The translations under genes were made by a program, and so were the position numbers. A stretch of DNA of 8,793 nt from Nitriliruptoraceae bacterium (GTDB lineage: Bacteria; Actinomycetota; Nitriliruptoria; Nitriliruptorales; Nitriliruptoraceae). The stretch covers positions 1 to 8,793 of the forward strand of contig SKJO01000230.1 in the NCBI GenBank assembly GCA_007121975.1, read 5' to 3'. Each line of letters begins with the position of its first letter. The first letter of the stretch is position 1. The notes below the pieces were generated by a model. That model was not told where the DNA came from, did not search any database, and saw nothing but the letters and a program-made list of their open reading frames with translations. This document shows, piece after piece, positions 1 through 6,380 of the stretch.

Positions 1-158
1 CGATGGGGGCCCCCGCCCCGATCCTGACCCGCGACGCCGCCCATGCGACCCGCAGCCGACTGCGCCGCCACCTCGGCGTCGATCGCTTCGCGGCCGAGGC
101 CGATGCCGGGCGCTGGCTCGAGGACGACGACCTGCGGCGGCTGCTCGAGCGGGCGTGA
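1..158 (+). CDS. C-terminal fragment of unidentified protein (5' end outside window)
   Basis: An open frame enters from the left edge (codons in phase with position 3) and ends in TGA at 156-158, giving about 51 residues that finish in DDDLRRLLERA. The tail is rich in Arg, Leu and acidic residues and looks like an amphipathic helical C-terminus. An ATG at 3-5 is in frame, but no ribosome binding site can be seen, so it is probably internal. The pattern 'RxxLGxxxFAAEAxAGRxLxxDxLxxLL' loosely resembles the end of tetratricopeptide-bearing LuxR/SARP-type regulators, but that is only an impression and I assign no function. It converges on the next gene with 19 bp between the two stop codons. Confidence 0.5.
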   Translation, partial: MGAPAPILTRDAAHATRSRLRRHLGVDRFAAEADAGRWLEDDDLRRLLERA

Positions 159-165
159 ACCCCAC

Positions 166-190
166 GCGCCGGGAGGGCTACTCCCAGCGC
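166..190. terminator. Hairpin between convergent genes (candidate bidirectional terminator)
   Basis: GCGC-c-GGGAG (166-175) pairs with CTCCC-a-GCGC (181-190): nine pairs interrupted by one C/A mismatch, with a 5-nt loop that contains the minus-strand stop codon. It lies exactly at the junction of two convergent genes. No T-tract follows on either strand, which is common for actinobacterial intrinsic terminators, so termination activity is inferred from position and shape. Confidence 0.4.
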
Positions 191-1224
191 TTGAGCCGGG
201 CGCGCCCCCGGGCGCGCGCGAAGACGCGCAGGTCGGCGTGCCGGTCGGTCTCATCGACGATCGGCCCGGTCAGGACCTCGATCACGTCCTCGAGGCTCAC
301 GACGCCGATCAGCGCGCCGTACTCGTCGATGACCAGCGCGAGGTGGGCCCGTTCCGCCCGGAAGCGCTGCAGCAGGTCATCGGCCCGGGCCAGCCACGGG
401 ACCGCCTCCACCGCCCGGGCATGCTCCCCGACGGTGGCGGCGTCGTCGGCGAGCAGTGCCGCGAGCAGGTCGGCCTTGAACGCGACCCCGATGACCCGGT
501 CGAGGTCGCCTCGGGCCACCACGATGCGGGAGTGCTCGGAGGCGACGATGTCGTCGTGGGCGTCGCCGAGGCGGCGATCGGCGTCCAGCCAGGTCACCGC
601 CGAGCGCGGGGTCATCAGATCACGCGCGGAACGGTCGTTGAGTTGGAAGACGCGCTGGATCATCTCCATCTCGTCGTCCTCGATGACGCCTTCCGAGCGC
701 CCGATGCCGGCGAGCAGGCGGATCTCGGCCTCGCTGATCGAGGGCGAGCGTTCCCCGCTGGTCAGCGGACGCATCAGGAACTCGAACAGCCGCACCAGCG
801 GACTCATCAGCCGGGTGAGCCAGCGCACCGGGACCGCCACCCACAGCGAAACCTGCTCGGCATACCGCTCTCCGAGCGTCTTGGGCAGGATCTCGGCGAA
901 CAGGATCACCAGGAAGGTCAGCACCCCGGAGACCACCCCGACCCACTGCTCGCCGAACGCCACGGCGGCCGCCCGGCCGACCGCGATGCTGCCCACGATG
1001 TTGAAGATGTTGTTGAGCACCACGATGGCGGCGATCGGCCGGGCGATGTTCTGCTTGATGGCCAGCAGCGCCCGAGCCCGACGCCCACCGGCCTCCGCGA
1101 GCTGGCGTGAGCGCACCGCGGGCACCGACAGCAGGGCGGTCTCGGTGCCCGAGCACAGTCCCGAACCGATGAGGACCACGAGGACCGTGGCGATGAGGGC
1201 TCCCATGGCGCCAGTGTGCCACAT
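178..1224 (-). CDS. Hemolysin-family CNNM (DUF21) / CBS-domain membrane protein
   Basis: 348 residues from the chosen ATG. The N-terminal part is a CNNM/DUF21 membrane domain: hydrophobic segments at about 9-24, 64-83 and 95-113, the family motif GTETALLS at 26-33, and FAEILPKTLGER at 109-120. A cytosolic linker (SISEAEIRLLAGIGRSEGVIEDDE, about 162-185) leads into a CBS pair that begins at DLMTPRS (202-208) and includes LVIDEYG and GVVSLEDVIEVLTG. Relatives are linked to Mg2+/Co2+ export or ion homeostasis; the haemolysin label is historical. The usual C-terminal CorC/HlyC domain is missing, since the protein ends about 20 residues after the second CBS motif. The frame stays open upstream to 1389, but that would run into galM. 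ATG 1224 has GGGAG three bases upstream; ATG 1206, six codons later at the first membrane segment, is the alternative. Confidence 0.87.
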   Translation of the reverse strand: MWHTGAMGALIATVLVVLIGSGLCSGTETALLSVPAVRSRQLAEAGGRRARALLAIKQNIARPIAAIVVLNNIFNIVGSIAVGRAAAVAFGEQWVGVVSGVLTFLVILFAEILPKTLGERYAEQVSLWVAVPVRWLTRLMSPLVRLFEFLMRPLTSGERSPSISEAEIRLLAGIGRSEGVIEDDEMEMIQRVFQLNDRSARDLMTPRSAVTWLDADRRLGDAHDDIVASEHSRIVVARGDLDRVIGVAFKADLLAALLADDAATVGEHARAVEAVPWLARADDLLQRFRAERAHLALVIDEYGALIGVVSLEDVIEVLTGPIVDETDRHADLRVFARARGRARLKRWE

Positions 1225-1297
1225 CAGCTCCCGGAGCCGATCGCGCCTGCAGCCCCGGTGGGTATCGTCGCCCGCAGCGCAACGCAAGGAGACGCAC
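1225..1297. promoter_or_regulatory. Divergent intergenic region, CNNM protein gene / galM
   Basis: These 73 bp separate two divergently oriented genes, so both promoters probably lie here. AAGGAG at 1286-1291, six bases before GTG 1298, is a near-perfect ribosome binding site and fixes the galM start. A TATCGT hexamer (1263-1268) could be a plus-strand -10 element, but no good -35 accompanies it. On the minus strand TTGCGT (complement of 1282-1287) stands 17 bp from TACCCA, a weak promoter match. The promoter assignments are tentative; the ribosome binding site is clear. Confidence 0.4.
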
Positions 1298-2344
1298 GTG
1301 CCCGAGGGCAACCACGCGCGGAGCTCGACGGCAGGCAACGGCGGGCGGTTCCCGATCGGCCACGACGACGGGCTGCGTGCCGTCGTCATCGACCACGGGG
1401 CGACCCTGGTCGAGCTGCACGTGCCGGACCGCGACGGGCGGGCGGACGACGTCGTGCTCGGCTTCGACGACGTGCGTGGCTATCGCTCACCGGCCAACGC
1501 CTACCTCGGCGCCACGGTGGGCCGCGTCGCCAACCGCATCGCCCACGCCTCGTTCGAGCTCGACGGCCGCCGTTACGACCTCGTCGCCAACGAGGGGCCC
1601 CATCACCTGCACGGCGGCGGAGCGCAGGCGTTGAGCAACCTGCGGTGGGAGCTGGTCGACCACGCGCCCGATCAGGTCCGACTGCGCCACGTCAGCCCCG
1701 ACGGCGCCGAGGGCTACCCGGGCCGGGTCGAGGTCACCGCCACCTACCGGGTCATCGGCGCTGCGCTGTCGATCGTCTACCGGGCCACGACCGACGCCCC
1801 CACCCCGCTGGATCTGACCAACCACGCCTACTTCAACCTCCGGGGACACGGCGAAGGCGAGGTACTCGACCACGAGCTCACGGTGCTCGCCGACCACGTG
1901 CTCGAGGTCGACGAGGCGCTGGTCCCGACCGGTGCCCTGCGCGAGGTGACGGGAACCCCCCTGGACCTGCGCACCCCGACGGTGCTGCGGGGGCCGGTCG
2001 CCGAGCTCGCCGCGACGCCTGCACTCGGCATCGACCACCATCTGGTGCTGCACCGCGCCGCTGACGCCGGTCGGGTGCGGCCGGTCGCATGGCTGTCCGA
2101 GCCCACCACCGGACGGCGCCTGGAGGTGGCCACCGACCAGCCGGGACTGCAGGTGTACACCGGCAACCGCCTCGAGCCGGCGATCACCGGCAAGGCAGGG
2201 CGCCGCTATCTCCGGCACGGCGGGATCTGCCTCGAAGCCCACCACCTGCCCGATGCGGTGCACCACCCGCCGTTCCCATCGATCGTGCTGACCCCCGATC
2301 GAACCTACGAACACACCACCGTGCTGCGCTTCTCGGCCTCGTGA
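1298..2344 (+). CDS. galM: Aldose 1-epimerase (galactose mutarotase)
   Basis: 348 residues, a normal length for the family. It interconverts the alpha and beta anomers of galactose and other aldoses, supplying alpha-D-galactose to galactokinase in the cytoplasm. Family landmarks appear in order: GATVGRVANRI (71-81), NEGPHHLHGG (98-107), LDLTNHAYFNL (171-181), GIDHHLVL, then CLEAHHLPDAVHH and FPSIVLTPDRTYEHTTVLRF at the end. His105 and His176, the Asp of GIDHH and the Glu of CLEAHH match the catalytic and sugar-binding residues of characterised mutarotases. The usual ETQ..PDA.N signature reads LEAHHLPDAVHH here, a mild divergence. GTG 1298 was chosen because of the AAGGAG six bases upstream; the frame is open far upstream, but that part is antisense to the CNNM gene. 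It stands alone, away from galK/galE. Confidence 0.93.
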   Translation: MPEGNHARSSTAGNGGRFPIGHDDGLRAVVIDHGATLVELHVPDRDGRADDVVLGFDDVRGYRSPANAYLGATVGRVANRIAHASFELDGRRYDLVANEGPHHLHGGGAQALSNLRWELVDHAPDQVRLRHVSPDGAEGYPGRVEVTATYRVIGAALSIVYRATTDAPTPLDLTNHAYFNLRGHGEGEVLDHELTVLADHVLEVDEALVPTGALREVTGTPLDLRTPTVLRGPVAELAATPALGIDHHLVLHRAADAGRVRPVAWLSEPTTGRRLEVATDQPGLQVYTGNRLEPAITGKAGRRYLRHGGICLEAHHLPDAVHHPPFPSIVLTPDRTYEHTTVLRFSAS

Positions 2345-2823
2345 CCGCGGCCCGACCCACCCGACGTCCCCCCGACGAGGGCTGCCCCCGCGCGATGTCG
2401 TGGAGAGGAAGTGGGCTCCGCGACCGCCCGACGACCGGCGATGCTCCTCGCTCACGTCCGGCCGGTCTGTCGGGAGACGTGCCGCGGCCAGCGGGAGACG
2501 TGCCGCGGCCACCGCGGAGGCGATGAGGTCACGACGTGGTGCGATGCAGAGCACCTCGACGTGTTCTGTCGGTCGCCGGGGAGATCGTCGCACCACCGCA
2601 GCGGCAGGCCCACGCTGGGCGATCGACGACGGCGAAGAGGCCATCGACCGCTGCCTCGACAACAGCGCGGCCTCATCGCGACGGTGGGAACCGACGTGGA
2701 CCGGTTCCGCCTCCGGGGGGTCGCGCAGGGCGGCCGGGATCGACGGCAGCGAGGAGCGGATCTCCGCCATGCCCCTCACGTCAGACACCGGAACGCCTGC
2801 TGGTCGGCGAACCCGACCCCCTC
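2345..2823. other. Intergenic stretch without a convincing gene
   Basis: Several frames stay open on both strands, as expected in high-GC DNA, but their translations are rich in Arg, Pro and Ser, lack recognisable motifs, and have no start with a good ribosome binding site. The stretch contains a 21-bp tandem duplication (2471-2511) and a 7-bp perfect hairpin, GGAACCG (2687-2693) with CGGTTCC (2702-2708). It may be a decayed gene or plain spacer. I see no RNA gene in it. Confidence 0.5.
2471..2511. repeat. 21-bp direct tandem duplication, two copies
   Basis: A 20-bp block beginning CGGGAGACG and ending CGCGGCCA occurs at 2471-2490 and again, identically, at 2492-2511, separated by one G, for a period of 21 bp. 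The multiple of three would preserve a reading frame, but no supported gene covers it. It looks like a recent slippage duplication. Confidence 0.85.
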
Positions 2824-2856
2824 GCGAGAGCGGTCAGCGTTGCAGACCGCTCTCGC
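2824..2856 (-). terminator. 12-bp perfect hairpin downstream of the DUF2905 gene
   Basis: GCGAGAGCGGTC (2824-2835) is exactly complementary to GACCGCTCTCGC (2845-2856), with a 9-nt loop. It lies 17 bp beyond the stop codon of the minus-strand gene, the usual place for an intrinsic terminator. No T-tract follows. It is the longest perfect stem I found in the window. Confidence 0.6.
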
Positions 2857-2866
2857 ACCCGGGGAA

Positions 2867-2888
2867 CGACTGCTCAACGCAGCAGTCG
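2867..2888 (-). terminator. Second hairpin spanning the DUF2905 stop codon
   Basis: CGACTGCT (2867-2874) pairs perfectly with AGCAGTCG (2881-2888) around a 6-nt loop that holds part of the TGA stop. With the 12-bp hairpin just beyond, it forms a tandem pair of stem-loops at the transcript end. This could aid termination or protect the mRNA 3' end. Confidence 0.4.
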
Positions 2889-3095
2889 GACCACCAGGTT
2901 GACCACCACGGTCAGCACCACCGACACCAGCACCATCGAGGTGATCGGCACCACCACGCGGGTCGTGTCCGACCCGAATCGCAGGTCGCCGGGGAGCCGA
3001 CCGAACCAGCTCAACCCACCGCTGGCCACCAGCAGGCCGACACCGACGAGCACCACGCCGACGACGACGAGCACCATTCCGAGCCCTCGGTCCAT
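2874..3095 (-). CDS. DUF2905-family small membrane protein
   Basis: 73 residues. It begins MDRGLGMVLVVVGVVLVGVGLLV (a first membrane helix at about 5-23), has a central loop with SWFGRLPGDLRFGSD, and ends with a second helix (about 46-70) and a short basic tail, VVRLLR. The two-helix layout and the 'GRLPGD(L/I)R' loop are characteristic of DUF2905, a family of about 70 residues with no known function. The frame is open upstream to 3272, but that extension would overlap the tRNA gene on the other strand, and the homologous part starts at MDRG. No ribosome binding site precedes the ATG; instead a promoter-like -10 lies 7 bp upstream, so translation is probably leaderless. Two stem-loops end the transcript, so it is likely monocistronic. 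Confidence 0.85.
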   Translation of the reverse strand: MDRGLGMVLVVVGVVLVGVGLLVASGGLSWFGRLPGDLRFGSDTTRVVVPITSMVLVSVVLTVVVNLVVRLLR

Positions 3096-3102
3096 GACGG
3101 TC

Positions 3103-3132
3103 AGCGTACGGACCGCGGACTCGTGGCCACAA
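3103..3132 (-). promoter_or_regulatory. Candidate leaderless promoter of the DUF2905 gene
   Basis: Read on the minus strand, TTGTGG (complement of 3127-3132) and TACGCT (complement of 3103-3108) are separated by 18 bp. The ATG follows the -10 by 7 bp, so the transcript would start at or within a base or so of the start codon. TACGCT fits the TAnnnT actinobacterial -10 form; the -35 matches only in TTG. Confidence 0.45.
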
Positions 3133-3245
3133 CGACCCTCGCCGGCTGACCGGCCCTGCCTGTACCCGGCCGCCGCTACGCTGGATACCCGGTCCGGACC
3201 CGCACCGGCGAAACCGGCGTCGGGCGCGGGACTCACCGCCGTCCT

Positions 3246-3321
3246 GCCCTCGTAGCTCAGGGGAGAGAGCAACCGCCTCCTAAGCGGTAGGTCGACCGTT
3301 CGAATCGGTCCGAGGGCGCCA
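3246..3321 (+). tRNA. tRNA-Arg (anticodon CCT)
   Basis: A complete 76-nt cloverleaf with an encoded CCA end. The acceptor stem GCCCTCG (3246-3252) pairs with CGAGGGC (3311-3317). The D stem GCTC/GAGC is at 3255-3258/3267-3270. The anticodon stem ACCGC/GCGGT (3272-3276/3284-3288) encloses loop CTCCTAA, giving anticodon CCT at 3279-3281, which reads AGG. The variable loop is 5 nt, and the T stem GACCG/CGGTC encloses TTCGAAT. The discriminator is G3318 and CCA is at 3319-3321. All stems pair perfectly. A TACGCT hexamer at 3177-3182 may be its -10 element, but no -35 is evident. Confidence 0.97.
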
Positions 3322-3362
3322 CCCGAACCACCCGGTCCACCCGAACCACCCGAACCACCCGG
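3321..3362. repeat. 9-bp tandem repeat tract directly after the tRNA
   Basis: Four consecutive 9-bp units starting at the last base of the tRNA: ACCCGAACC (3321), ACCCGGTCC (3330), ACCCGAACC (3339), ACCCGAACC (3348), then a partial ACCCGG (3357). Copy 2 differs by two bases (AA to GT). The tract fills the space between the tRNA and the convergent phosphate transporter gene. Confidence 0.8.
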
Positions 3363-3373
3363 CCTCAGGCCGG
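3359..3373. terminator. Short palindrome at the tRNA / phosphate transporter convergence
   Basis: CCGGCCTCAGGCCGG is a perfect 7-bp inverted repeat around a single C and includes the transporter's TGA stop (complement of 3365-3367). It sits between convergent transcripts, so a role in termination is plausible, although the minimal loop means fewer pairs would form in RNA and no T-tract follows. Confidence 0.3.
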
Positions 3374-5086
3374 CGGGTCCACGGCGGCCTCCTCCCGCGC
3401 CGCCGCCGCGGCGTCCTCGGCCTCGGTGGAGATCGGGTCGGTGAGCTGCCGGCGAAGCAGGCGCTTGGTGAGCGTGTGGATGCGGTAGATCTCGGAGATC
3501 AGCTCGACCTCACGCGCGTAGGCGTCGGCACGTTCCCGCCCCTGGTCGGTGAGCCGCACGGCCTGGCGCAGCATCGCGGCCTCGCGCTGCTCCTTGACGC
3601 TGGGGGCGTCCTCGAGCAGCAGCTGCAGTCGCGGGCGGTCGCTTCGCTCGACGGCCCGCACGGCCGTCGCGAGGTTGGCCACGATCCGGTCGAGCAGTTC
3701 GGTGATGACCTGCTGGGTCGAGTCGGCCATCACGATGCCCTCCTCGATCCGGCGACGACCCAGGCGGACCAGGCCGTTCTCGACCACGTCACCGATGGCC
3801 TCGAGCTCGTCCGCGGCGGCGAGCAGCCGGGCGATCTCGCGGCTCTGCTGGGAACTCAGGCCGCGTTGACCGAGGTCGGCGAGGTAGGTCACGATCGCGG
3901 CACGCAGCGCATCGACCTCGTCGTCCATCGGACCGATCGCATCGAGCTGTGGTGTGGTGCCGTGGATCGCGGCCGTACCCCCGGCGCGGACCATGTCCAC
4001 GACCCGGTCGCCGAGCCGCCCGACCTCCTTGCGGGTCAGCTCGAGGGCGGCTGCGGGGGTGTCGAGCATGGCCAGGTTGAGGTGGTGCGCGGCGGCGAAG
4101 GGGTCGTAGACGGGCTCGGGGATGATGCGCTCGAGCAGCCGCGCCACCGGTCGGGTGAACGGCAGGACCACGATCATGTTGACCGCGGCGAACACGGTGT
4201 AGGCGTTGGCCACCTGGCGGGGGGTCTCGGCGGCCAGCTGGGCGGTGCCGGTCAGCTCGGGGAAGCTCGGGGAGAGCCACACCGCCAGATCTGCCAGCTG
4301 TCCGATGAGCGGGGTCCAGACCAGCGCCCCGCCGAGGTTGAGCAGGACGTGGAAGGCGGCCGCACGGCGCGCGGCGGCGCCGGCGCCGATCGAGGCGATG
4401 CCGGCGGTGACGCAGGTACCGATCTTTGCGCCGAGCGAGATCGCGATGGCGGTCTCGAGGTCGACCAGGCCCTGGCTGGCGAGCACGATCACGATCCCGA
4501 TGGTCGCCGACGAGGACTGCACCAGGGCGGTGAACACCGCGCCGATCGCCAGCGCAGCCAGCGGGCCGCCCGCCCCTTGGAACAGCTCGAGCACCTCGGG
4601 CTGCTCACGCAACGGGAACATCGCCTGCCCCATCAGGTCCATGCCGAGGAACACCATGCCGAGCCCGAGCAGCGCCCCGCCGGCCTGCCGGAGGGTCTCA
4701 CGGCCCTTGAGCATCGACAGCACGAACCCGGAGGCGATCATGAGCATCGCGTAGCGGGTGATGTCGAAGGCGACGATCTGGGCGGTGACGGTCGTGCCCA
4801 GGTTGGCGCCGGCGATGACCCCGATGGCCTGGGGCAGGGTCATGACCCCGGCGGAGACGAAGCCGACCACCAGCACGGTGGTGACCGAGGAGGACTGGAT
4901 CACCGCGGTGACCCCCGCCCCCGACAACGCCCCCACCAGTGGGCGCTCCGAGACCCGGGCCAGCCCGTCGGCCAGCCGTGATCCGGCGGCCGACTGCATG
5001 GCGCGGGCCATCCGCTCGAAGCCGAGCAGGAAGATCGCGACACCACCGAGCAGGCCTGTCGTCAGATCGAACCACGAGATCTCCAC
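3365..5086 (-). CDS. Na+/phosphate cotransporter with C-terminal PhoU-like domain
   Basis: 573 residues. The N-terminal membrane half (about 1-320) has the duplicated Na/Pi-cotransporter signature: first repeat GVTAVIQSSSVTT (QSSS at 64-67) with GANLGTTVTA (93-102), second repeat FTALVQSSSATIG (QSSS at 190-193) with GAKIGTCVTA. The inverted QSSS pair forms the Na+ and phosphate site in the SLC34/NptA/YjbB family. From about 340 to 545 the protein is helical and PhoU-like (AAADELEAIGDVVENG is a typical PhoU segment), as in many bacterial homologues, followed by an Ala/Glu-rich tail. It should move phosphate across the cytoplasmic membrane; the direction cannot be told from sequence. The start is GTG 5086 with GGGAGGT (complement of 5095-5101) about 8 bases upstream. 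It follows galK on the same strand after 33 bp, so the two are probably co-transcribed. Confidence 0.92.
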   Translation of the reverse strand: MEISWFDLTTGLLGGVAIFLLGFERMARAMQSAAGSRLADGLARVSERPLVGALSGAGVTAVIQSSSVTTVLVVGFVSAGVMTLPQAIGVIAGANLGTTVTAQIVAFDITRYAMLMIASGFVLSMLKGRETLRQAGGALLGLGMVFLGMDLMGQAMFPLREQPEVLELFQGAGGPLAALAIGAVFTALVQSSSATIGIVIVLASQGLVDLETAIAISLGAKIGTCVTAGIASIGAGAAARRAAAFHVLLNLGGALVWTPLIGQLADLAVWLSPSFPELTGTAQLAAETPRQVANAYTVFAAVNMIVVLPFTRPVARLLERIIPEPVYDPFAAAHHLNLAMLDTPAAALELTRKEVGRLGDRVVDMVRAGGTAAIHGTTPQLDAIGPMDDEVDALRAAIVTYLADLGQRGLSSQQSREIARLLAAADELEAIGDVVENGLVRLGRRRIEEGIVMADSTQQVITELLDRIVANLATAVRAVERSDRPRLQLLLEDAPSVKEQREAAMLRQAVRLTDQGRERADAYAREVELISEIYRIHTLTKRLLRRQLTDPISTEAEDAAAAAREEAAVDPPA

Positions 5087-5119
5087 GGCGGCCGACCTCC
5101 CATCCAGCCGGCGCGGACT

Positions 5120-6280
5120 CTAGCCCAAGTCGGCCCGGAGGTTGCCCCCCGGTAACCCATCACCCTCCGGAAGGTGAACATCACCCTCCCGCTCCGCCTC
5201 CCGCTCCGCCTCCCCGGCGCCGTCGGCCGCCCGGCAGCGGTGCACGGTGGCCTCGCGCTGCGGATGACGCCGCGCGTAGCCGGCGAGCACCTCGGCCTCG
5301 AGCTGTCCGGCCCGGGCGGCCGGGACCAGGACCACGATCGCGCCGCCGAAGCCCCCACCGGTCATCCGAGCCGCGCTCGCCCCCGACTGCACGGCGAGTG
5401 CCACCAGCGTGTCGAGCTCGGGCACCGACACCTCGAAGTCGTCGCGCAGGCTGGCGTGCCCGGCGGCGAACACGGCCCCGAGCGTCTCGAGGTCGCCTGC
5501 GAGCAGGGCCGCCTCGGCGGCGAGCACCCTGGCGTTCTCGGTCACCACGTGACGCAGACGCCGCGCCGGGAGCTCATCGAGTCCGGCGAGCAGGGTGGGC
5601 AGCTCCTCGAGGGGGATGTCGGCCGGGCGCCGGCCGGCGAGCACCGGTAGGGCGGCACGTAGCTGCTCGGTGCGCTCGGCGTAGCCGGAGGTCTCGAGCT
5701 GTCGGCGCACCCCGGAGTCGATCACCAGCAGTTCGTGGTCGGGGGGCAGGGGAACGGTGCGGTGCTCGAGGCTGGCGCAGTCGAGCAGCACGGCATGATC
5801 GGCGCGGCCGAGCACCGAGGCAGCCTGGTCCATGAGCCCGGAAGGCACCCCGACCGCGCGATGCTCCGCCCGGCGTCCGAGCTTCGCGACCTCCAGCGGC
5901 TCGAGGTCCAGCCCGCCGGCATCCGCCAGCGCGATGGTGAGCACGACCTCGAGCGCCGCCGAGGAGGACAGACCGGCCCCCTGGGGCAGGTCCGAGCGCA
6001 GCTCCCCGGTGAACCCGACCGGTGCGCGCCCGAGCGCATCGAGTTCCGCGGCGACCGCCGCCACGAACCGACCCCAGCCCGCGGGTGGCACCTCGGAGCC
6101 GTCGGCGGCCAGGTCGAGTTCGCCGTCGGCCTGCGCGGAGCGCAACCGCAGACGTCTGCCCTGGGGCACGCCGGTGAGCACCACCGCCCGGTCGATGGCC
6201 GCGGGCAGCACCAGACCGTCGGTGGTATCGGTGTGCTCGCCGATGAGGTTGGCGCGTCCGGGCGCCCGGAAGGTGCGCAT
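5120..6280 (-). CDS. galK: Galactokinase
   Basis: 386 residues of the GHMP kinase family. It phosphorylates alpha-D-galactose with ATP to galactose-1-phosphate, the first committed Leloir step. Motif 1, RAPGRANLIGEHTD (5-18), is the galactokinase signature. Motif 2, LPQGAGLSSSAALE (98-111), is the ATP phosphate loop. GVPSGLMDQ (144-152) carries the likely catalytic base Asp151, partnered by Arg9, and motif 3, MTGGGFGGAIV, lies near 310-325. The usual 'DYN.G' after GEHT reads DTTDG. The protein starts directly at motif 1, lacking the 15-20 residue leader of enteric GalK, and carries about 31 extra residues at the C-terminus (356-386, charged then Gly-rich) partly encoded by repeats. ATG 6280 has only a weak AGGCGG-like site upstream. 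It is divergent from galE and followed by the phosphate transporter. Confidence 0.95.
   Translation of the reverse strand: MRTFRAPGRANLIGEHTDTTDGLVLPAAIDRAVVLTGVPQGRRLRLRSAQADGELDLAADGSEVPPAGWGRFVAAVAAELDALGRAPVGFTGELRSDLPQGAGLSSSAALEVVLTIALADAGGLDLEPLEVAKLGRRAEHRAVGVPSGLMDQAASVLGRADHAVLLDCASLEHRTVPLPPDHELLVIDSGVRRQLETSGYAERTEQLRAALPVLAGRRPADIPLEELPTLLAGLDELPARRLRHVVTENARVLAAEAALLAGDLETLGAVFAAGHASLRDDFEVSVPELDTLVALAVQSGASAARMTGGGFGGAIVVLVPAARAGQLEAEVLAGYARRHPQREATVHRCRAADGAGEAEREAEREGDVHLPEGDGLPGGNLRADLG
5158..5212. repeat. Short repeats inside the galK 3' end
   Basis: Plus-strand unit CCGCTCCGCCTC is repeated in tandem at 5189-5200 and 5201-5212 (encoding EAER-like repeats), and CATCACCCTCC occurs at 5158-5168 and 5179-5189, 21 bp apart (encoding EGD twice). 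Both periods are multiples of three. They build most of the non-conserved C-terminal tail of galactokinase. Confidence 0.75.
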
Positions 6281-6322
6281 GTTCCGCCTGTCTGCTGGTG
6301 GCCCGCGGTGGGCCCGTGGTCT

Positions 6323-6349
6323 ATCGTAAGGATTCGAAGCCTAGAGCAA
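6323..6349 (-). promoter_or_regulatory. Candidate galK promoter in the galK/galE divergent region
   Basis: On the minus strand TTGCTC (complement of 6344-6349) precedes TACGAT (complement of 6323-6328) by 15 bp, which is short but tolerable. Transcription would begin near 6316, leaving a leader of about 36 nt. A TTCGAA palindrome lies in the spacer, where a bound repressor would block the polymerase. I could not identify an equally good galE promoter on the plus strand in 6281-6380. Confidence 0.35.
6330..6341. promoter_or_regulatory. Candidate operator, TTCGAA palindrome between galK and galE
   Basis: GGATTCGAAGCC is a 12-bp palindrome with one mismatched pair around the perfect core TTCGAA (6333-6338). 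It is central to the divergent region and inside the putative galK promoter. A related element, TTTCGAAA, sits in the spacer of the promoter upstream of the ABC lipoprotein gene. The adjacent DeoR-family protein is the obvious candidate ligand. A partial copy, TCCGAAG (6353-6359), follows 20 bp later. Confidence 0.4.
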
Positions 6350-6380
6350 GCATCCGAAGATTCAGGCGGAAGGCAGCCAG

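Noticed and set aside
155..1297. Long upstream extension of the galM frame
   Set aside because: It is entirely antisense to the well-supported CNNM-CBS gene, and AAGGAG before GTG 1298 marks the real start.
1225..1389. 55-residue N-terminal extension of the CNNM protein
   Set aside because: It would overlap the galM start region, is not membrane-like, and the family normally begins at the first membrane segment.
2400..3149. Overlapping plus-strand open frames between galM and the tRNA
   Set aside because: Low-complexity Arg/Pro/Ser/Thr/His translations, no motif, and partly antisense to the DUF2905 gene.
3299..3305. TTCGAAT as a third operator copy
   Set aside because: It is the conserved T-loop of the tRNA.
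3321..3362. Repeat tract as a CRISPR array
   Set aside because: The units are 9 bp with no spacers, and no cas genes are visible.
3476..4981. 501-codon plus-strand open frame opposite the phosphate transporter
   Set aside because: Its Asp/His/Gly/Gln-rich translation is the mirror of high-GC codon bias; the minus strand encodes a clear Na/Pi-PhoU protein.
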